Source: Nocardia carnea NBRC 14403 (GTDB lineage Bacteria; Actinomycetota; Actinomycetes; Mycobacteriales; Mycobacteriaceae). From it: DNA of 64,000 nt. The position numbers were made by a program, and so were the translations under genes. Positions within the stretch are counted from its first letter, which is position 1. The number at the start of each line of letters is the position of its first letter. Positions 16,988 through 25,436 of this stretch are shown here, piece after piece. A model generated the notes under the pieces. The model did no database searches. It was not told the DNA's origin and saw only the letters and a program-made list of their open reading frames with translations. The stretch lies in the NCBI RefSeq assembly GCF_000308515.1, contig NZ_BAFV01000054.1:27753-91752 (forward strand). The letters are read 5' to 3'.

Positions 16988-18081
16988 CCGGGCCCGTGCT
17001 ACCGCTACCCGCCGACCTGTACGGGCGGCGCCGGCACGACCGGACCCTGCGCGTTCTCGATGCCGTCGTGAATGCCCGGCTGAACTGGACGGCAATGACC
17101 AACCGGCGCGATCTGGCGCCGCGTGTCGACGATCGCCGGATCCCGGTGGTAGTGACCGGGCGACGGGTGGAAGCCTCCGATGAGGATGTGGTGAGCCTGC
17201 GCCTGGCCGCACCCGACCGGCGTGACCTCCCGCGCTGGCGGCCCGGAGCGCATCTCGATATCGAACTGCCATCCGGACGCCTCCGGCAGTATTCGCTGTG
17301 CGGCGACCCCGCTGACACCCGCGACTACCGGATCGCGGTGCGCCGCATCCCGGATGGTGTGGGTTCGAACGAAGTACACGACGCGCTTCCCGTCGGCTCG
17401 GCGCTGATGGTGCGGGGGCCGCGCAATGCGTTCCCGTTCGCCGCACCCGGTTACGGGTCGCCCGCGCGGCGGGTGCGGTTCGTGGCCGGGGGTATCGGGA
17501 TCACGCCGATCCTGCCGATGATGCGGCTGGCCGACACCCTCGGCGTCGACTGGTCGATGGTGTATACCGGGCGAGCCCTGGACACACTGCCGTTCCTCGA
17601 CGAGGTGCGCCGATTCGGCGATCGCGTGACGATCCGCACCGACGATCGGTGCGGGCTGCCCACGGCCGCGGAACTTCTCGGCGGAGCCGGCGCCGGAACC
17701 GCCGTGTACTGCTGCGGACCCGCCCCCATGGTCACGTCCATCGCCGAAATGGTACGGGCAATGCCTGCGGTAGAACTGCATTCGGAGCGTTTCTCGGCGC
17801 CGCCGGTCGTGAACGGTGTGCCGTTCCAGATCCAGGTGGGCGCAGGCGGCGAGGTGATCGACGTGCCCGCCGACCGGTCCGCACTCGACGTTCTGCTCGA
17901 ACATCGACCCGACCAGCCGTATTCGTGCCGCCAGGGCTTCTGCCGGACCTGCAAAGTCCGGGTATCGGCAGGCGTTCCCGACCACCGCGACCACGTCCTG
18001 ACACCTGCCGAACGCGACCACGGCGACCTGCTGGTGTGTGTATCACGCTGTGCAGGCGGACGTCTCGTCCTCGACCTCTGA
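16984..18081 (+). CDS. PDR/VanB-family oxidoreductase (FMN, NAD(P)H, [2Fe-2S])
   Basis: 365 residues from the GTG at 16984 that overlaps the stop of the preceding gene. Domain order is that of phthalate dioxygenase reductase: flavin-binding barrel with LRQYSLCGDP, nucleotide-binding domain with FVAGGIGITPILPMM and VYCCGPAPM, and a C-terminal plant-type ferredoxin domain with cysteines at about residues 315, 320, 323 and 352 (SCRQGFCRTCK ... LVCVSRC). It should pass electrons from NAD(P)H to an oxygenase; the coupled upstream di-iron-like protein is the obvious partner. An N-terminal extension of about 45 residues precedes the barrel. Confidence 0.9.
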   Translation: MTGPVLPLPADLYGRRRHDRTLRVLDAVVNARLNWTAMTNRRDLAPRVDDRRIPVVVTGRRVEASDEDVVSLRLAAPDRRDLPRWRPGAHLDIELPSGRLRQYSLCGDPADTRDYRIAVRRIPDGVGSNEVHDALPVGSALMVRGPRNAFPFAAPGYGSPARRVRFVAGGIGITPILPMMRLADTLGVDWSMVYTGRALDTLPFLDEVRRFGDRVTIRTDDRCGLPTAAELLGGAGAGTAVYCCGPAPMVTSIAEMVRAMPAVELHSERFSAPPVVNGVPFQIQVGAGGEVIDVPADRSALDVLLEHRPDQPYSCRQGFCRTCKVRVSAGVPDHRDHVLTPAERDHGDLLVCVSRCAGGRLVLDL

Positions 18082-18115
18082 TCCGGCCACCCGCCCACAG
18101 CCTCAGGAGACCAGC

Positions 18116-19126
18116 GTGACGGTATCGATATCCGACTACCCGGCGACCGAACGCACGGTGCACCACCGTGGATTCGACCTCGCCGTCTACGAATACGGCG
18201 ATCCGGACGCCGAAACCGTCGTCCTGGTCCACGGCTGGCCCGATACCCACCACCTGTGGAACGGCGTGATTCCGCTACTCGCCCAGCGCTTCCACGTGGT
18301 CGCCTACGATACGCGCGGGCACGGCGCCTCCACCCGGACCGCACGGGTCGCCGATTTCCGGCTCGCCGAACTGTCCGCCGATTTCTTCGCGGTCGCGGAA
18401 GCGGTGAGCCCCGACCGGCCGGTACACGTCCTCGCCCACGATTGGGGTTCGGTGCAGGTATGGGAGGCGGTCTGCGAACCGGAGGCGAGCGCCCGGATCG
18501 CGTCGTTCACCTCGGTATCCGGCCCGAACCTCGACCATCTGGCCGCCTGGGTGCGGGCCCGGCTGCGCCGGCCGAGCGCGCGAAATATCTGGCAGCCGTT
18601 CACACAGCTCCTGTCGTCGGCCTACACCGGGTTCTTCATGACTCCCGGTCTGCCGCGGCTGGCGTTCGGAGCGCTCGCCACCGAACAGCGCTGGCGGCGG
18701 TTCATCCAGCTCATGAACAACACCGCGCCCTCGACGATCACCTTCGGGCCCACCTTGAAACAGGATATGGTCAACGGTCTGCTCATCTATCGGGCCAATA
18801 TCGTCGCGCATCTGATGAAGCCGCGCGAGCGGACCACCGACGTCCCGGTCCAGCTGATCGTCGCCGGCCGCGATATCGCCGTGCGGCCCGCCGGATACGA
18901 CGATTCGGCACAGTGGGTTTCGCGACTGTGGCGCCGCGATATCCCGGCCGGGCACTGGATGCCGTTCTCCCATCCCGATCTTCTCGCGACCGCGACCACC
19001 GAACTGGTGGACGCGGTGGAAAAGGGTGAGTTCACCACAGGGGAAGCTGCCGCCGGTGAAACACGTGGTCGAGTTCGACAGCTACCGGTCACGAGCGAAC
19101 CCGCCCGGGAGAACGGGACGCGCTGA
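18116..19126 (+). CDS. Alpha/beta hydrolase, epoxide-hydrolase/dehalogenase-like
   Basis: 336 residues from the GTG at 18116 (CAGGAGA upstream), 34 bp after the reductase on the same strand. Core motifs: LVHGWPDTHHLWNG (oxyanion HGxP), YDTRGHGAS, and the nucleophile elbow LAHDWGSVQVWE with Asp, typical of epoxide hydrolases and haloalkane dehalogenases. GRDIAVRP and AGHWMPFSHPD supply the acid and catalytic His. In some related actinobacteria, as I recall, the equivalent protein is fused to a short-chain dehydrogenase; here there is only a disordered C-terminal tail. With the two upstream genes it forms an apparent oxidation pathway for a hydrophobic substrate. Confidence 0.85.
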   Translation: MTVSISDYPATERTVHHRGFDLAVYEYGDPDAETVVLVHGWPDTHHLWNGVIPLLAQRFHVVAYDTRGHGASTRTARVADFRLAELSADFFAVAEAVSPDRPVHVLAHDWGSVQVWEAVCEPEASARIASFTSVSGPNLDHLAAWVRARLRRPSARNIWQPFTQLLSSAYTGFFMTPGLPRLAFGALATEQRWRRFIQLMNNTAPSTITFGPTLKQDMVNGLLIYRANIVAHLMKPRERTTDVPVQLIVAGRDIAVRPAGYDDSAQWVSRLWRRDIPAGHWMPFSHPDLLATATTELVDAVEKGEFTTGEAAAGETRGRVRQLPVTSEPARENGTR

Positions 19127-19218
19127 ACTGGAACCGTTCGACGCAACCGGGCAGTTGGAGACGGCGGTCAGGTTCCGGGCAAGTGCCTGGTCGACATCGC
19201 TACGGGCGGGCTTCCTGT

Positions 19219-19240
19219 CCGCAGCGGCACTCCGCTGCGG
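19219..19240. terminator. Hairpin between convergent genes
   Basis: CCGCAGCGG-CACT-CCGCTGCGG, a perfect 9-bp stem, lies between the alpha/beta hydrolase gene and the WYL regulator, which converge. There is no clear U tract, so it is only a probable terminator. Confidence 0.45.
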
Positions 19241-19264
19241 CCTGACGTCGCATTCCGGGTGGTG

Positions 19265-20257
19265 TCACGGCCGGCACTCCGTCGAACGGTCGGCCGGGGC
19301 GGCCAGAGCTCGGCCGAATCGCTCACTCCAGTCGCGGATCTGCGCGATCAGCTCCGGCGGTTCGAGGACCCGGAACTCGGCCTCGAGTGAACCCAGCGCC
19401 ATGGTGGGCCAGTCCAGCGAATCGGTGGTCATCGATACCCGGCAGCGGCCGGGCTCGACGGCCTCGACCGATGCCCAGCGCCCGATCCGTTCCCGGACCG
19501 CGTCTGCCGGCGCTTCGACCAGGACTTCGATACGGTACGGGCGCGACATCCGGTCGACCCCGGCCCGGACGAACTCCGCGGCGTCGGCGGTGGGCAGCTC
19601 ACGCGGACGGAAGCGGGAACCGTCACCGACGGGTCCGGTGAGCCGGTCGATCCGGAAGCTGCGCCAATCGTGCCGGGTCAGATCGAAGGCCACCAGATAC
19701 CAGCGGCGCCCCAGGGCGACCAGCCGGTGTGGCTCGACGTGGCGCTCACTGTGCCGGTTGTCGGCCGCGGTGTAGGTGAAGCGCAGGCGCTCGCTGTCGC
19801 GGCAGGCCAGGGCGACAGCGGTGAGCGCGGCCGGATCCGGCCCCGAATCGGACCGGCCACCCCAATCGGCCGGAACGGTCATCGCCCGGATCGCCTCGAC
19901 CCGGCGGCGCAGCCGCGGCGGCATCACCTGCACCACCTTGGCCAGCGCCCGCACCGAGGATTCGGCGACTCCCTCGACCATGCCCTGCATCGCGACCTGC
20001 AGTCCGATGACCAGTGCAACCGCCTCGTCGTCGTCGACCATCAGCGGAGGCAGCGCCGCCCCCGCCGCCAGCTGATAGCCGCCGTCGACGCCACGTTGCG
20101 CCTCGACCGGGTAGCCGAGGTCGCGCAACCGATCGACATCACGACGCAAAGTTCGCGGCGAGACACCGAGACGCCCGGCCAACTCGGTACCCGGCCAGTA
20201 CTTGTGGGTCTGCAGCAGCGACAGCAGGCGCAGGGTCCGCGTGCTCGTATTCGCCAT
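19265..20257 (-). CDS. WYL-domain transcriptional regulator with HTH_11
   Basis: 330 residues from the ATG at 20257. The N-terminus is a DeoR-like winged helix-turn-helix (TRTLRLLSLLQTHKYWPGTELAGRLGVSPRTLRRDVDRLRDLGYPV, residues 5-50), followed by a WYL domain in the middle (HRLVALGRRWYLVAFDLTRHDWRSFRIDRL) and a C-terminal WCX region. WYL proteins bind ligands or nucleic acid and regulate diverse functions, including DNA repair genes in mycobacteria. Its neighbours upstream (a membrane protein and recQ) are also on the minus strand. Confidence 0.9.
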   Translation of the reverse strand: MANTSTRTLRLLSLLQTHKYWPGTELAGRLGVSPRTLRRDVDRLRDLGYPVEAQRGVDGGYQLAAGAALPPLMVDDDEAVALVIGLQVAMQGMVEGVAESSVRALAKVVQVMPPRLRRRVEAIRAMTVPADWGGRSDSGPDPAALTAVALACRDSERLRFTYTAADNRHSERHVEPHRLVALGRRWYLVAFDLTRHDWRSFRIDRLTGPVGDGSRFRPRELPTADAAEFVRAGVDRMSRPYRIEVLVEAPADAVRERIGRWASVEAVEPGRCRVSMTTDSLDWPTMALGSLEAEFRVLEPPELIAQIRDWSERFGRALAAPADRSTECRP

Positions 20258-20305
20258 ACCTCGATTGTCGTCCAATTGCGGCCGGTTTCTGACCGCTGGA
20301 TACTA

Positions 20306-21070
20306 CTAATTGGTATTACCGTGCATGGAGATACCCGCGATGGTGCGGGCGGTGAGCGACCCGTCCGCGTGCTTGCGGCCCCATATCCACACCGGCGCGC
20401 CGATATCGATACCGGCCGGATCGCTCGCGATCAGCACGTAGAGCTTGGTCGAATCGTCGGAGTACACCACCACCTCCGCCCGGGTGATCTCACTGCTCAC
20501 GGTGAGAACCCCGTCGTCGTTGGCCCGGACCTTGCCGAAAACGAACCCGGCCCCGACCTCCGGCGATGCGGGCCCGGCCCGCTCGGGCAGCGAGGACGTG
20601 ACGGCAGGAGCCGGCCCGGTGGCGCCCGCCTCCGAAGTGGCCGCGACGAAAGTAGTAACCACCGGTTCCCCCGCCGCATGGGGGTCGGTGACACGACCGA
20701 GGTAGAAACCACCGACAACCAGCAGAACCGCGACCCCGAGCACAAGCCCCAGCAGGGCGTGACCACCCCAGTACGCCGGATGCACACCGCCGTCCCGGCT
20801 CCGAGAGCCGGAACGATCCGGTTCGCCTGCTCCGGTCGAGGCCGCGCGCCCGGCGGCGGATGTCTGTTCGGCGAGTGCGACGTCGGCGGCCGGACTCGAA
20901 CGGGGTGAGCCGGCCTCGGCCGCGAACCCGCCGACCTGGGGCGCCCTCGTCCGGCTACCGGCCGCATCTCGCACCGCGCCGCCAGTTCGCGGACCCAAGA
21001 GACCGAACTGCTCGGCAGGCAAGTCTACTCCGCGGCGTGAGCCTGACCACGGAGTGTGCTTGCTGGGCAT
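20306..21070 (-). CDS. Single-pass membrane protein with extracytoplasmic domain
   Basis: 254 residues, ATG start. A basic, low-complexity N-terminal region of about 100 residues is followed by one transmembrane helix (GHALLGLVLGVAVLLVVGGFYLG) and a soluble C-terminal domain with FVFGKVRANDDGVLTVSSEITRAEVVVYSDDSTKLYV and VWIWGRKHADGSLTARTI. The domain has the look of a small beta-barrel (DUF5666-like) exposed outside the cell. Function unknown. The WYL regulator gene lies 48 bp downstream. Confidence 0.6.
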   Translation of the reverse strand: MPSKHTPWSGSRRGVDLPAEQFGLLGPRTGGAVRDAAGSRTRAPQVGGFAAEAGSPRSSPAADVALAEQTSAAGRAASTGAGEPDRSGSRSRDGGVHPAYWGGHALLGLVLGVAVLLVVGGFYLGRVTDPHAAGEPVVTTFVAATSEAGATGPAPAVTSSLPERAGPASPEVGAGFVFGKVRANDDGVLTVSSEITRAEVVVYSDDSTKLYVLIASDPAGIDIGAPVWIWGRKHADGSLTARTIAGISMHGNTN

Positions 21071-21168
21071 AGTGCCAGGTTAGGCGGTCTGTTCAGCCCC
21101 CTATCGTCACTGACGGGGAGAAGTCATCGGATGAAAGCTCCACGCAGGCAGTACTTCTCGAGCCGCGG

Positions 21169-23034
21169 TCACTCCCCGGCGACCACCACCTCCAGCACCT
21201 GTTCGCCGTAGCGGGCGAGCTTGCTCTCGCCGACACCGCTCACTGCACCCAGCGCCGGCAGATCCCCCGGTTTACGCGCCGCGATTTCGCGCAAGGTCGC
21301 GTCGTGGAACACGACGTACGCCGGGACACCCTGTTCCTTGGCGGTATCGGCACGCCACTGGCGGAGCCTGTCGAACAGGACCGCATCGGCATCGGTGAGT
21401 TCCACCGGCGCCGATTTCGCGGTTTTGGCGCTGCGCGCCGCGCGCGAGGGAGTCGGGCGTTCGGGTTCCCGGCGGAAGCGCACCGTACGGCCGTCGAAGA
21501 GCACGCTCTCACTGGCCTCGGTCAGGGTGAGGACACCGTAGTCGCCGTGCACCGCGAGCAAGCCCTGCGCCAGGAGCTGGCGTACGACCCCGCGCCATTC
21601 GGTATCGCGCAGATCGGCGCCGACACCGAACACGCTCAGCTCGTGGTGGTCGTACTGCTGGACCTTCTGGTTCTTCTTGCCGAGCAGGATATCGATGAGG
21701 TGGCCCGCACCGAAGCTCTGGCCGCGTTCACGTTTCAGGCGCAGAACAGCCGACAGCAGCTTCTGCGCGGCGACGGTACCGTCCCACGATTCGGGCGGGC
21801 TCAGACAGGTATCGCAGTTCCCGCACGACTGTGCGGGCTGACCGAAATACGCGAGCAACCGCGCACGCCGGCAATCGATCGTCTCGCACAGGGCCAGCAT
21901 CGCGTCGAGGTGCAGCTGCAGCTGCCTACGGTGCGCCGCGTCGCCGTCCGAGGAATCGATCAACCGGCGCTGCTGCACCACATCCTGCAGCCCGTACACC
22001 ATCCAGGCCGTCGACGGCAGTCCGTCGCGGCCGGCGCGGCCGGTCTCCTGGTAGTAGCCCTCCACGGATTTGGGCAAGTCGAGATGGGCGACGAATCGGA
22101 CGTCCGGTTTATCGATACCCATCCCGAACGCAATGGTCGCGACGATGACGAGCCCGTCCTCGCGCAGGAACCCGGCTTGGTTCTCGGCGCGGGTGCGGTG
22201 GTCGAGACCCGCGTGATAGGGCAGGGCACGGATACCGTTCTCGGTGAGAAATGCCGCGGTTTTCTCCACCGAGTTCCGCGACAGGCAGTAGACGATTCCG
22301 GCGTCGCCGGGATGCTCGGTGCGCAGGAAATCGAGCAACTGGCGATCGGGCCGGTTCTTCGGCTCGATCCGGTATTGGATATTCGGCCGGTCGAAACTGG
22401 CGACGAACCGGCGCGCTCCGCCGAGATCGAGCCGGGTGATGATCTCGTCGCGGGTCTTCTCGGTGGCGGTGGCGGTCAATGCGATCCGGGGGATATCCGG
22501 CCAGTGCTCGTGCAGTACCGACAGCGCCAGGTAGTCGGGCCGGAAATCATGACCCCACTGCGAAACACAATGTGCCTCGTCGATCGCGAACAGCGCGATC
22601 CGCCCGCGGCGCAGCAGCGCGACCGTGGATTCCATCCGCAACCGTTCCGGCGCCAGGTACAGCAGATCGAGTTCCCCTGCCGCGAACTGCGCCTCGACCG
22701 CCCGCCGTTCGTCCGGGAACTGCGTGGAATTGAGGAACCCGGCCCGCACGCCCAGCGCGCTCAGCGCATCCACCTGGTCCTGCATGAGCGCGATGAGCGG
22801 CGATATCACCACCCCCACGCCCTCGCGGACCAGCGCGGGAATCTGATAGCACAGTGATTTGCCCCCACCGGTGGGCATGAGCACCAGCGCATCGCCGCCA
22901 TCGATCACCTGCTCGACGATTGCGTGCTGTTCACCCCGGAAGCTGTCGTACCCGAAGACCCGGCGTAACACCTCATGGGCGGCGTCATCGGAGTGTGCGG
23001 GTGCTGCCACAGCGGTGTCTTCGGCGGTATCCAC
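21169..23034 (-). CDS. recQ: ATP-dependent DNA helicase RecQ
   Basis: 621 residues, GTG start at 23034. It is a 3'-5' superfamily 2 helicase for recombination and fork repair. Walker A MPTGGGKS at residues 53-60, DEAH box at 152-155 followed by the RecQ aromatic loop (CVSQWGHDFRPDY), motif VI YQETGRAGRDG near 328-338, and zinc cysteines at 388, 404, 407 and 410 before the RQC winged helix. An HRDC domain occupies the C-terminus (about 535-615). M. tuberculosis lacks a canonical RecQ as I recall, while Nocardia has one, which supports the assignment of the organism. Confidence 0.95.
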   Translation of the reverse strand: MDTAEDTAVAAPAHSDDAAHEVLRRVFGYDSFRGEQHAIVEQVIDGGDALVLMPTGGGKSLCYQIPALVREGVGVVISPLIALMQDQVDALSALGVRAGFLNSTQFPDERRAVEAQFAAGELDLLYLAPERLRMESTVALLRRGRIALFAIDEAHCVSQWGHDFRPDYLALSVLHEHWPDIPRIALTATATEKTRDEIITRLDLGGARRFVASFDRPNIQYRIEPKNRPDRQLLDFLRTEHPGDAGIVYCLSRNSVEKTAAFLTENGIRALPYHAGLDHRTRAENQAGFLREDGLVIVATIAFGMGIDKPDVRFVAHLDLPKSVEGYYQETGRAGRDGLPSTAWMVYGLQDVVQQRRLIDSSDGDAAHRRQLQLHLDAMLALCETIDCRRARLLAYFGQPAQSCGNCDTCLSPPESWDGTVAAQKLLSAVLRLKRERGQSFGAGHLIDILLGKKNQKVQQYDHHELSVFGVGADLRDTEWRGVVRQLLAQGLLAVHGDYGVLTLTEASESVLFDGRTVRFRREPERPTPSRAARSAKTAKSAPVELTDADAVLFDRLRQWRADTAKEQGVPAYVVFHDATLREIAARKPGDLPALGAVSGVGESKLARYGEQVLEVVVAGE

Positions 23035-23104
23035 GCGGCCATCCTACGAGCGACGTCGATTCCCGCACCGTGCGAAGAACGACCGGACGGGCCTGATCGG
23101 CGGA

Positions 23105-23124
23105 GTTGTCCACATGGGGACAAC
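23105..23124. promoter_or_regulatory. Palindrome in the recQ / DinB-like divergent region
   Basis: GTTGTCC-ACATGG-GGACAAC is a perfect 7-bp inverted repeat located 71 bp upstream of the recQ start. It contains TTGTCCACA, a variant of the mycobacterial DnaA box. It could be an operator for either divergent gene; function is inferred from position only. Confidence 0.35.
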
Positions 23125-23264
23125 CACCGGCACCCGGTGGTCACCGGGAAAACCGGGAATTTTCGGATCCGCCGTAATTGAGGTCAGAAAGTGGCCGCTA
23201 TGGGAAATAACGTGGGTTTCGAACACGGAAAGAGCCCGTAGCAGCCCCTCTGAAAGGTGCAGAC

Positions 23265-23804
23265 ATGGCCGAGACCGCAGCCCTCGACAAGACCACCCAG
23301 CTGACCGGCGAACGCGCCGATATCCTCGCCGTCCTGAGCAAGACGCGCCATTTCCTGCGATTCACCACCCGCGACCTGACCGACGAGCAGGCGGCGAGCA
23401 GTCCGACCGACAGCGAACTGTGCCTCGGCGGCCTGATCAAACACGTCACCGGTGTCGAACGGGGCTGGGTGGACTTCATCGTGGAGGGCACCGGGGCCAT
23501 GAAGGACTTCGACGATTTGACCGCGGAAGATTTCGCCGAGCGCGATGCCGAGTTCCGGTTGCTGCCCGGCGAGACACTCGCCGGGGTCCTCGACGCCTAT
23601 GCCGAAATAGCGGCCCGGACCGACGCGATGATCGCCACCATCGACTTCGACCGCGCATGGCCGCTGCCCAAGGCACCGTGGTTCCAGGAGGGGTCCTGGT
23701 CGGCTCGCCAGGTGTTGCTGCACATCATCGCCGAGACCGCGCAGCACTCCGGTCACGCCGATATCATCCGCGAAGCCATCGACGGAGCGAAAACCATGGG
23801 CTGA
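23265..23804 (+). CDS. DinB-superfamily protein (DUF664)
   Basis: 179 residues, ATG behind GAAAGG. A four-helix-bundle protein of the DinB/YfiT-like type. Three histidines expected to hold a metal are visible: one in GGLIKHVTGVERGW near residue 65 and two in LLHIIAETAQHSGHADIIRE near the C-terminus. Actinobacterial relatives include thiol-dependent (mycothiol) transferases, but the name DinB here denotes the fold and not the lesion-bypass polymerase. It is divergent from recQ and convergent with hisN. Confidence 0.85.
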   Translation: MAETAALDKTTQLTGERADILAVLSKTRHFLRFTTRDLTDEQAASSPTDSELCLGGLIKHVTGVERGWVDFIVEGTGAMKDFDDLTAEDFAERDAEFRLLPGETLAGVLDAYAEIAARTDAMIATIDFDRAWPLPKAPWFQEGSWSARQVLLHIIAETAQHSGHADIIREAIDGAKTMG

Positions 23805-23815
23805 AGCCGTGATTC

Positions 23816-23840
23816 GGCCCGCCTCGGAACGGGGCGGGCC
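23816..23840. terminator. Hairpin between DinB-like gene and hisN
   Basis: GGCCCGCC and its complement flank a 9-base loop between two convergent genes. Stem of 8 bp without a clear U tract; a plausible shared terminator. Confidence 0.4.
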
Positions 23841-23895
23841 TCATCCGCGCGGCCGACGCCCGGGAACGGCACCGCCCCGCCTCCGGTTCACCGGC

Positions 23896-24681
23896 CTACT
23901 CGGCGAAACGGTCCAGGATCGGTTGATGCAGGCGTCCGTTGGTCGCAACGGCGTCCCCGCCGTGCGGGCCGGGCCGGCCGTCGAGAGCGGTGAAGGTGCC
24001 GCCCGCCTCCCGGACCAGGATGTCCAGCGCGGCCAGATCCCACAGCGACACCTCGGGTTCGGTGGCGATATCCACCGCTCCCTCCGCGACCAGGCAGTAG
24101 CTGAGGAAATCTCCGTAGCCACGCACCCGCCACACCTCGTCGGAGAGGTCGATGAACTTCTCGCGCAAGCCACGGTCACGCCAACCGGACAGGCTGGAGA
24201 ACGCGAGGCTGGCCGAATCCAGTTCGGCGACGGCCGAAACGGTGATCGGCCGGGGCGCCCCGGGATGAAAAGTCGACCACGCGCCCTGCCCCACGGCAGC
24301 CCACCAGCGCCGCGCCAGGGCGGGCGCGCTCACCACACCCACCACCGGCACCCCGTCCTCGAGCAACGCGATCAGCGTGGCCCACACCGGGACCCCACGG
24401 ACGAAATTCTTCGTCCCGTCGATCGGATCGATCACCCATTGCCGGCCGGTGAACTCGGCGCTGCCACCGAACTCCTCGCCCAGCACCGAATCGTCCGGGC
24501 GGCCGTGCCGCAGCATCCGGCGGATCGCCTCCTCCACCGCCAGATCGGCGTCGGAGACGGGGGTGAGGTCGGGTTTGGCGTCGACCTTCAGGTCCAGCGC
24601 ACCGAACCGTTCGCGGGTGATCGTGTCCGCCTCGTCGGCCAGGCGTAACGCGAGTTCGAGGTCAGAGGAGTGAGCTGCCAC
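23896..24681 (-). CDS. hisN: Histidinol-phosphatase, inositol-monophosphatase type
   Basis: 261 residues, GTG start. It dephosphorylates histidinol phosphate in histidine synthesis; actinobacteria use this IMPase-fold enzyme. Metal-binding motifs: GEEFGG near residue 69, WVIDPIDGTKNFVRG at 83-97 and SLWDLAALDILVREAGG near 215. Length and overall similarity fit M. tuberculosis HisN (Rv3137), whose neighbours include fadE24/fadE23 as I remember; here the fadE pair is 6 kb away. A general inositol monophosphatase is the alternative. It lies 21 bp downstream of the FMN reductase gene, same strand. Confidence 0.88.
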   Translation of the reverse strand: MAAHSSDLELALRLADEADTITRERFGALDLKVDAKPDLTPVSDADLAVEEAIRRMLRHGRPDDSVLGEEFGGSAEFTGRQWVIDPIDGTKNFVRGVPVWATLIALLEDGVPVVGVVSAPALARRWWAAVGQGAWSTFHPGAPRPITVSAVAELDSASLAFSSLSGWRDRGLREKFIDLSDEVWRVRGYGDFLSYCLVAEGAVDIATEPEVSLWDLAALDILVREAGGTFTALDGRPGPHGGDAVATNGRLHQPILDRFAE

Positions 24682-24702
24682 ACCGAAACCCTAGCGCGAG
24701 GC

Positions 24703-25293
24703 TCATACCGCGACCGCCCGCGCCGCGACCAGCGCCTCCGCCCACCAGTGCACCTGGTCCAGCATGTGCTGCGCCACCTCTTCGGGTTCGGCGGGCGCGA
24801 GCAACTGCCCGTCGCCACCGAACAGCAGGTAGTAGCGCGGGAACGATACGTATTCGCGGACTGTGTGCGCATCGAGTTCGCTGAACACCTGCCGCAGATG
24901 TTCGATCGCGGTGAGCCCGCCGGTGGCGCCGCTGTATCCGACGAAGGCGACCGGTTTGCGCTGCCACTGGGTGAAATGCCAGTCGATCACGGCCTTCAGC
25001 GAGGCCGGATAGCTGTAGTTGTAATCGGGTGTCACGATCACGAACGCGTCGGCGGCGGACAGCCGTTCGGTCAGGTCGCGCATACCGGCGGGGCGTTCGG
25101 GATTCGGCTCCAGCGCCGGCGGTACCGCGGGCAGCGCCAGCGGGATATCGGCCTCGGCGAGATCGATCACGTCGATCTCGAACCGCCCGTGGGCGGCGGC
25201 CTGTGTGGCGAACCACGCGGCCACGACGGTGCCGAACCGGCCCTCCCGGACACTTCCGATGATCACTGCGAGACGTAACGGGGTAACGGACAC
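24703..25293 (-). CDS. NADPH-dependent FMN reductase / quinone reductase-like flavoprotein
   Basis: 196 residues, GTG start behind AAGGGAG. The flavodoxin-like fold is indicated by LAVIIGSVREGRFGTVVAAW at the N-terminus (FMN phosphate loop) and VIVTPDYNYSYPASLKAVIDW, followed by KPVAFVGYSGATGGL. This is the NADPH_dep FMN_red/azoreductase group, which reduces FMN, quinones or chromate. It is divergent from an XRE-family regulator and probably forms a transcript with hisN. Confidence 0.88.
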   Translation of the reverse strand: MSVTPLRLAVIIGSVREGRFGTVVAAWFATQAAAHGRFEIDVIDLAEADIPLALPAVPPALEPNPERPAGMRDLTERLSAADAFVIVTPDYNYSYPASLKAVIDWHFTQWQRKPVAFVGYSGATGGLTAIEHLRQVFSELDAHTVREYVSFPRYYLLFGGDGQLLAPAEPEEVAQHMLDQVHWWAEALVAARAVAV

Positions 25294-25436
25294 GGTGTGC
25301 TCCCTTCTTGCACGGCGGCCGGGCGGCCGCCGTCCGATGTCGAATCTGCCGCGGCGGCGCGCCCGCAGGGAGACCGCGCGGAGAGTGGTACCGACAGGGA
25401 CACCCTCGGCACGACCCGCGCGGATACCGTGATTAC

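Noticed and set aside
21304..22857. A 517-codon plus-strand frame opposite recQ
   Set aside because: Same reason; the recQ motifs are complete on the minus strand.
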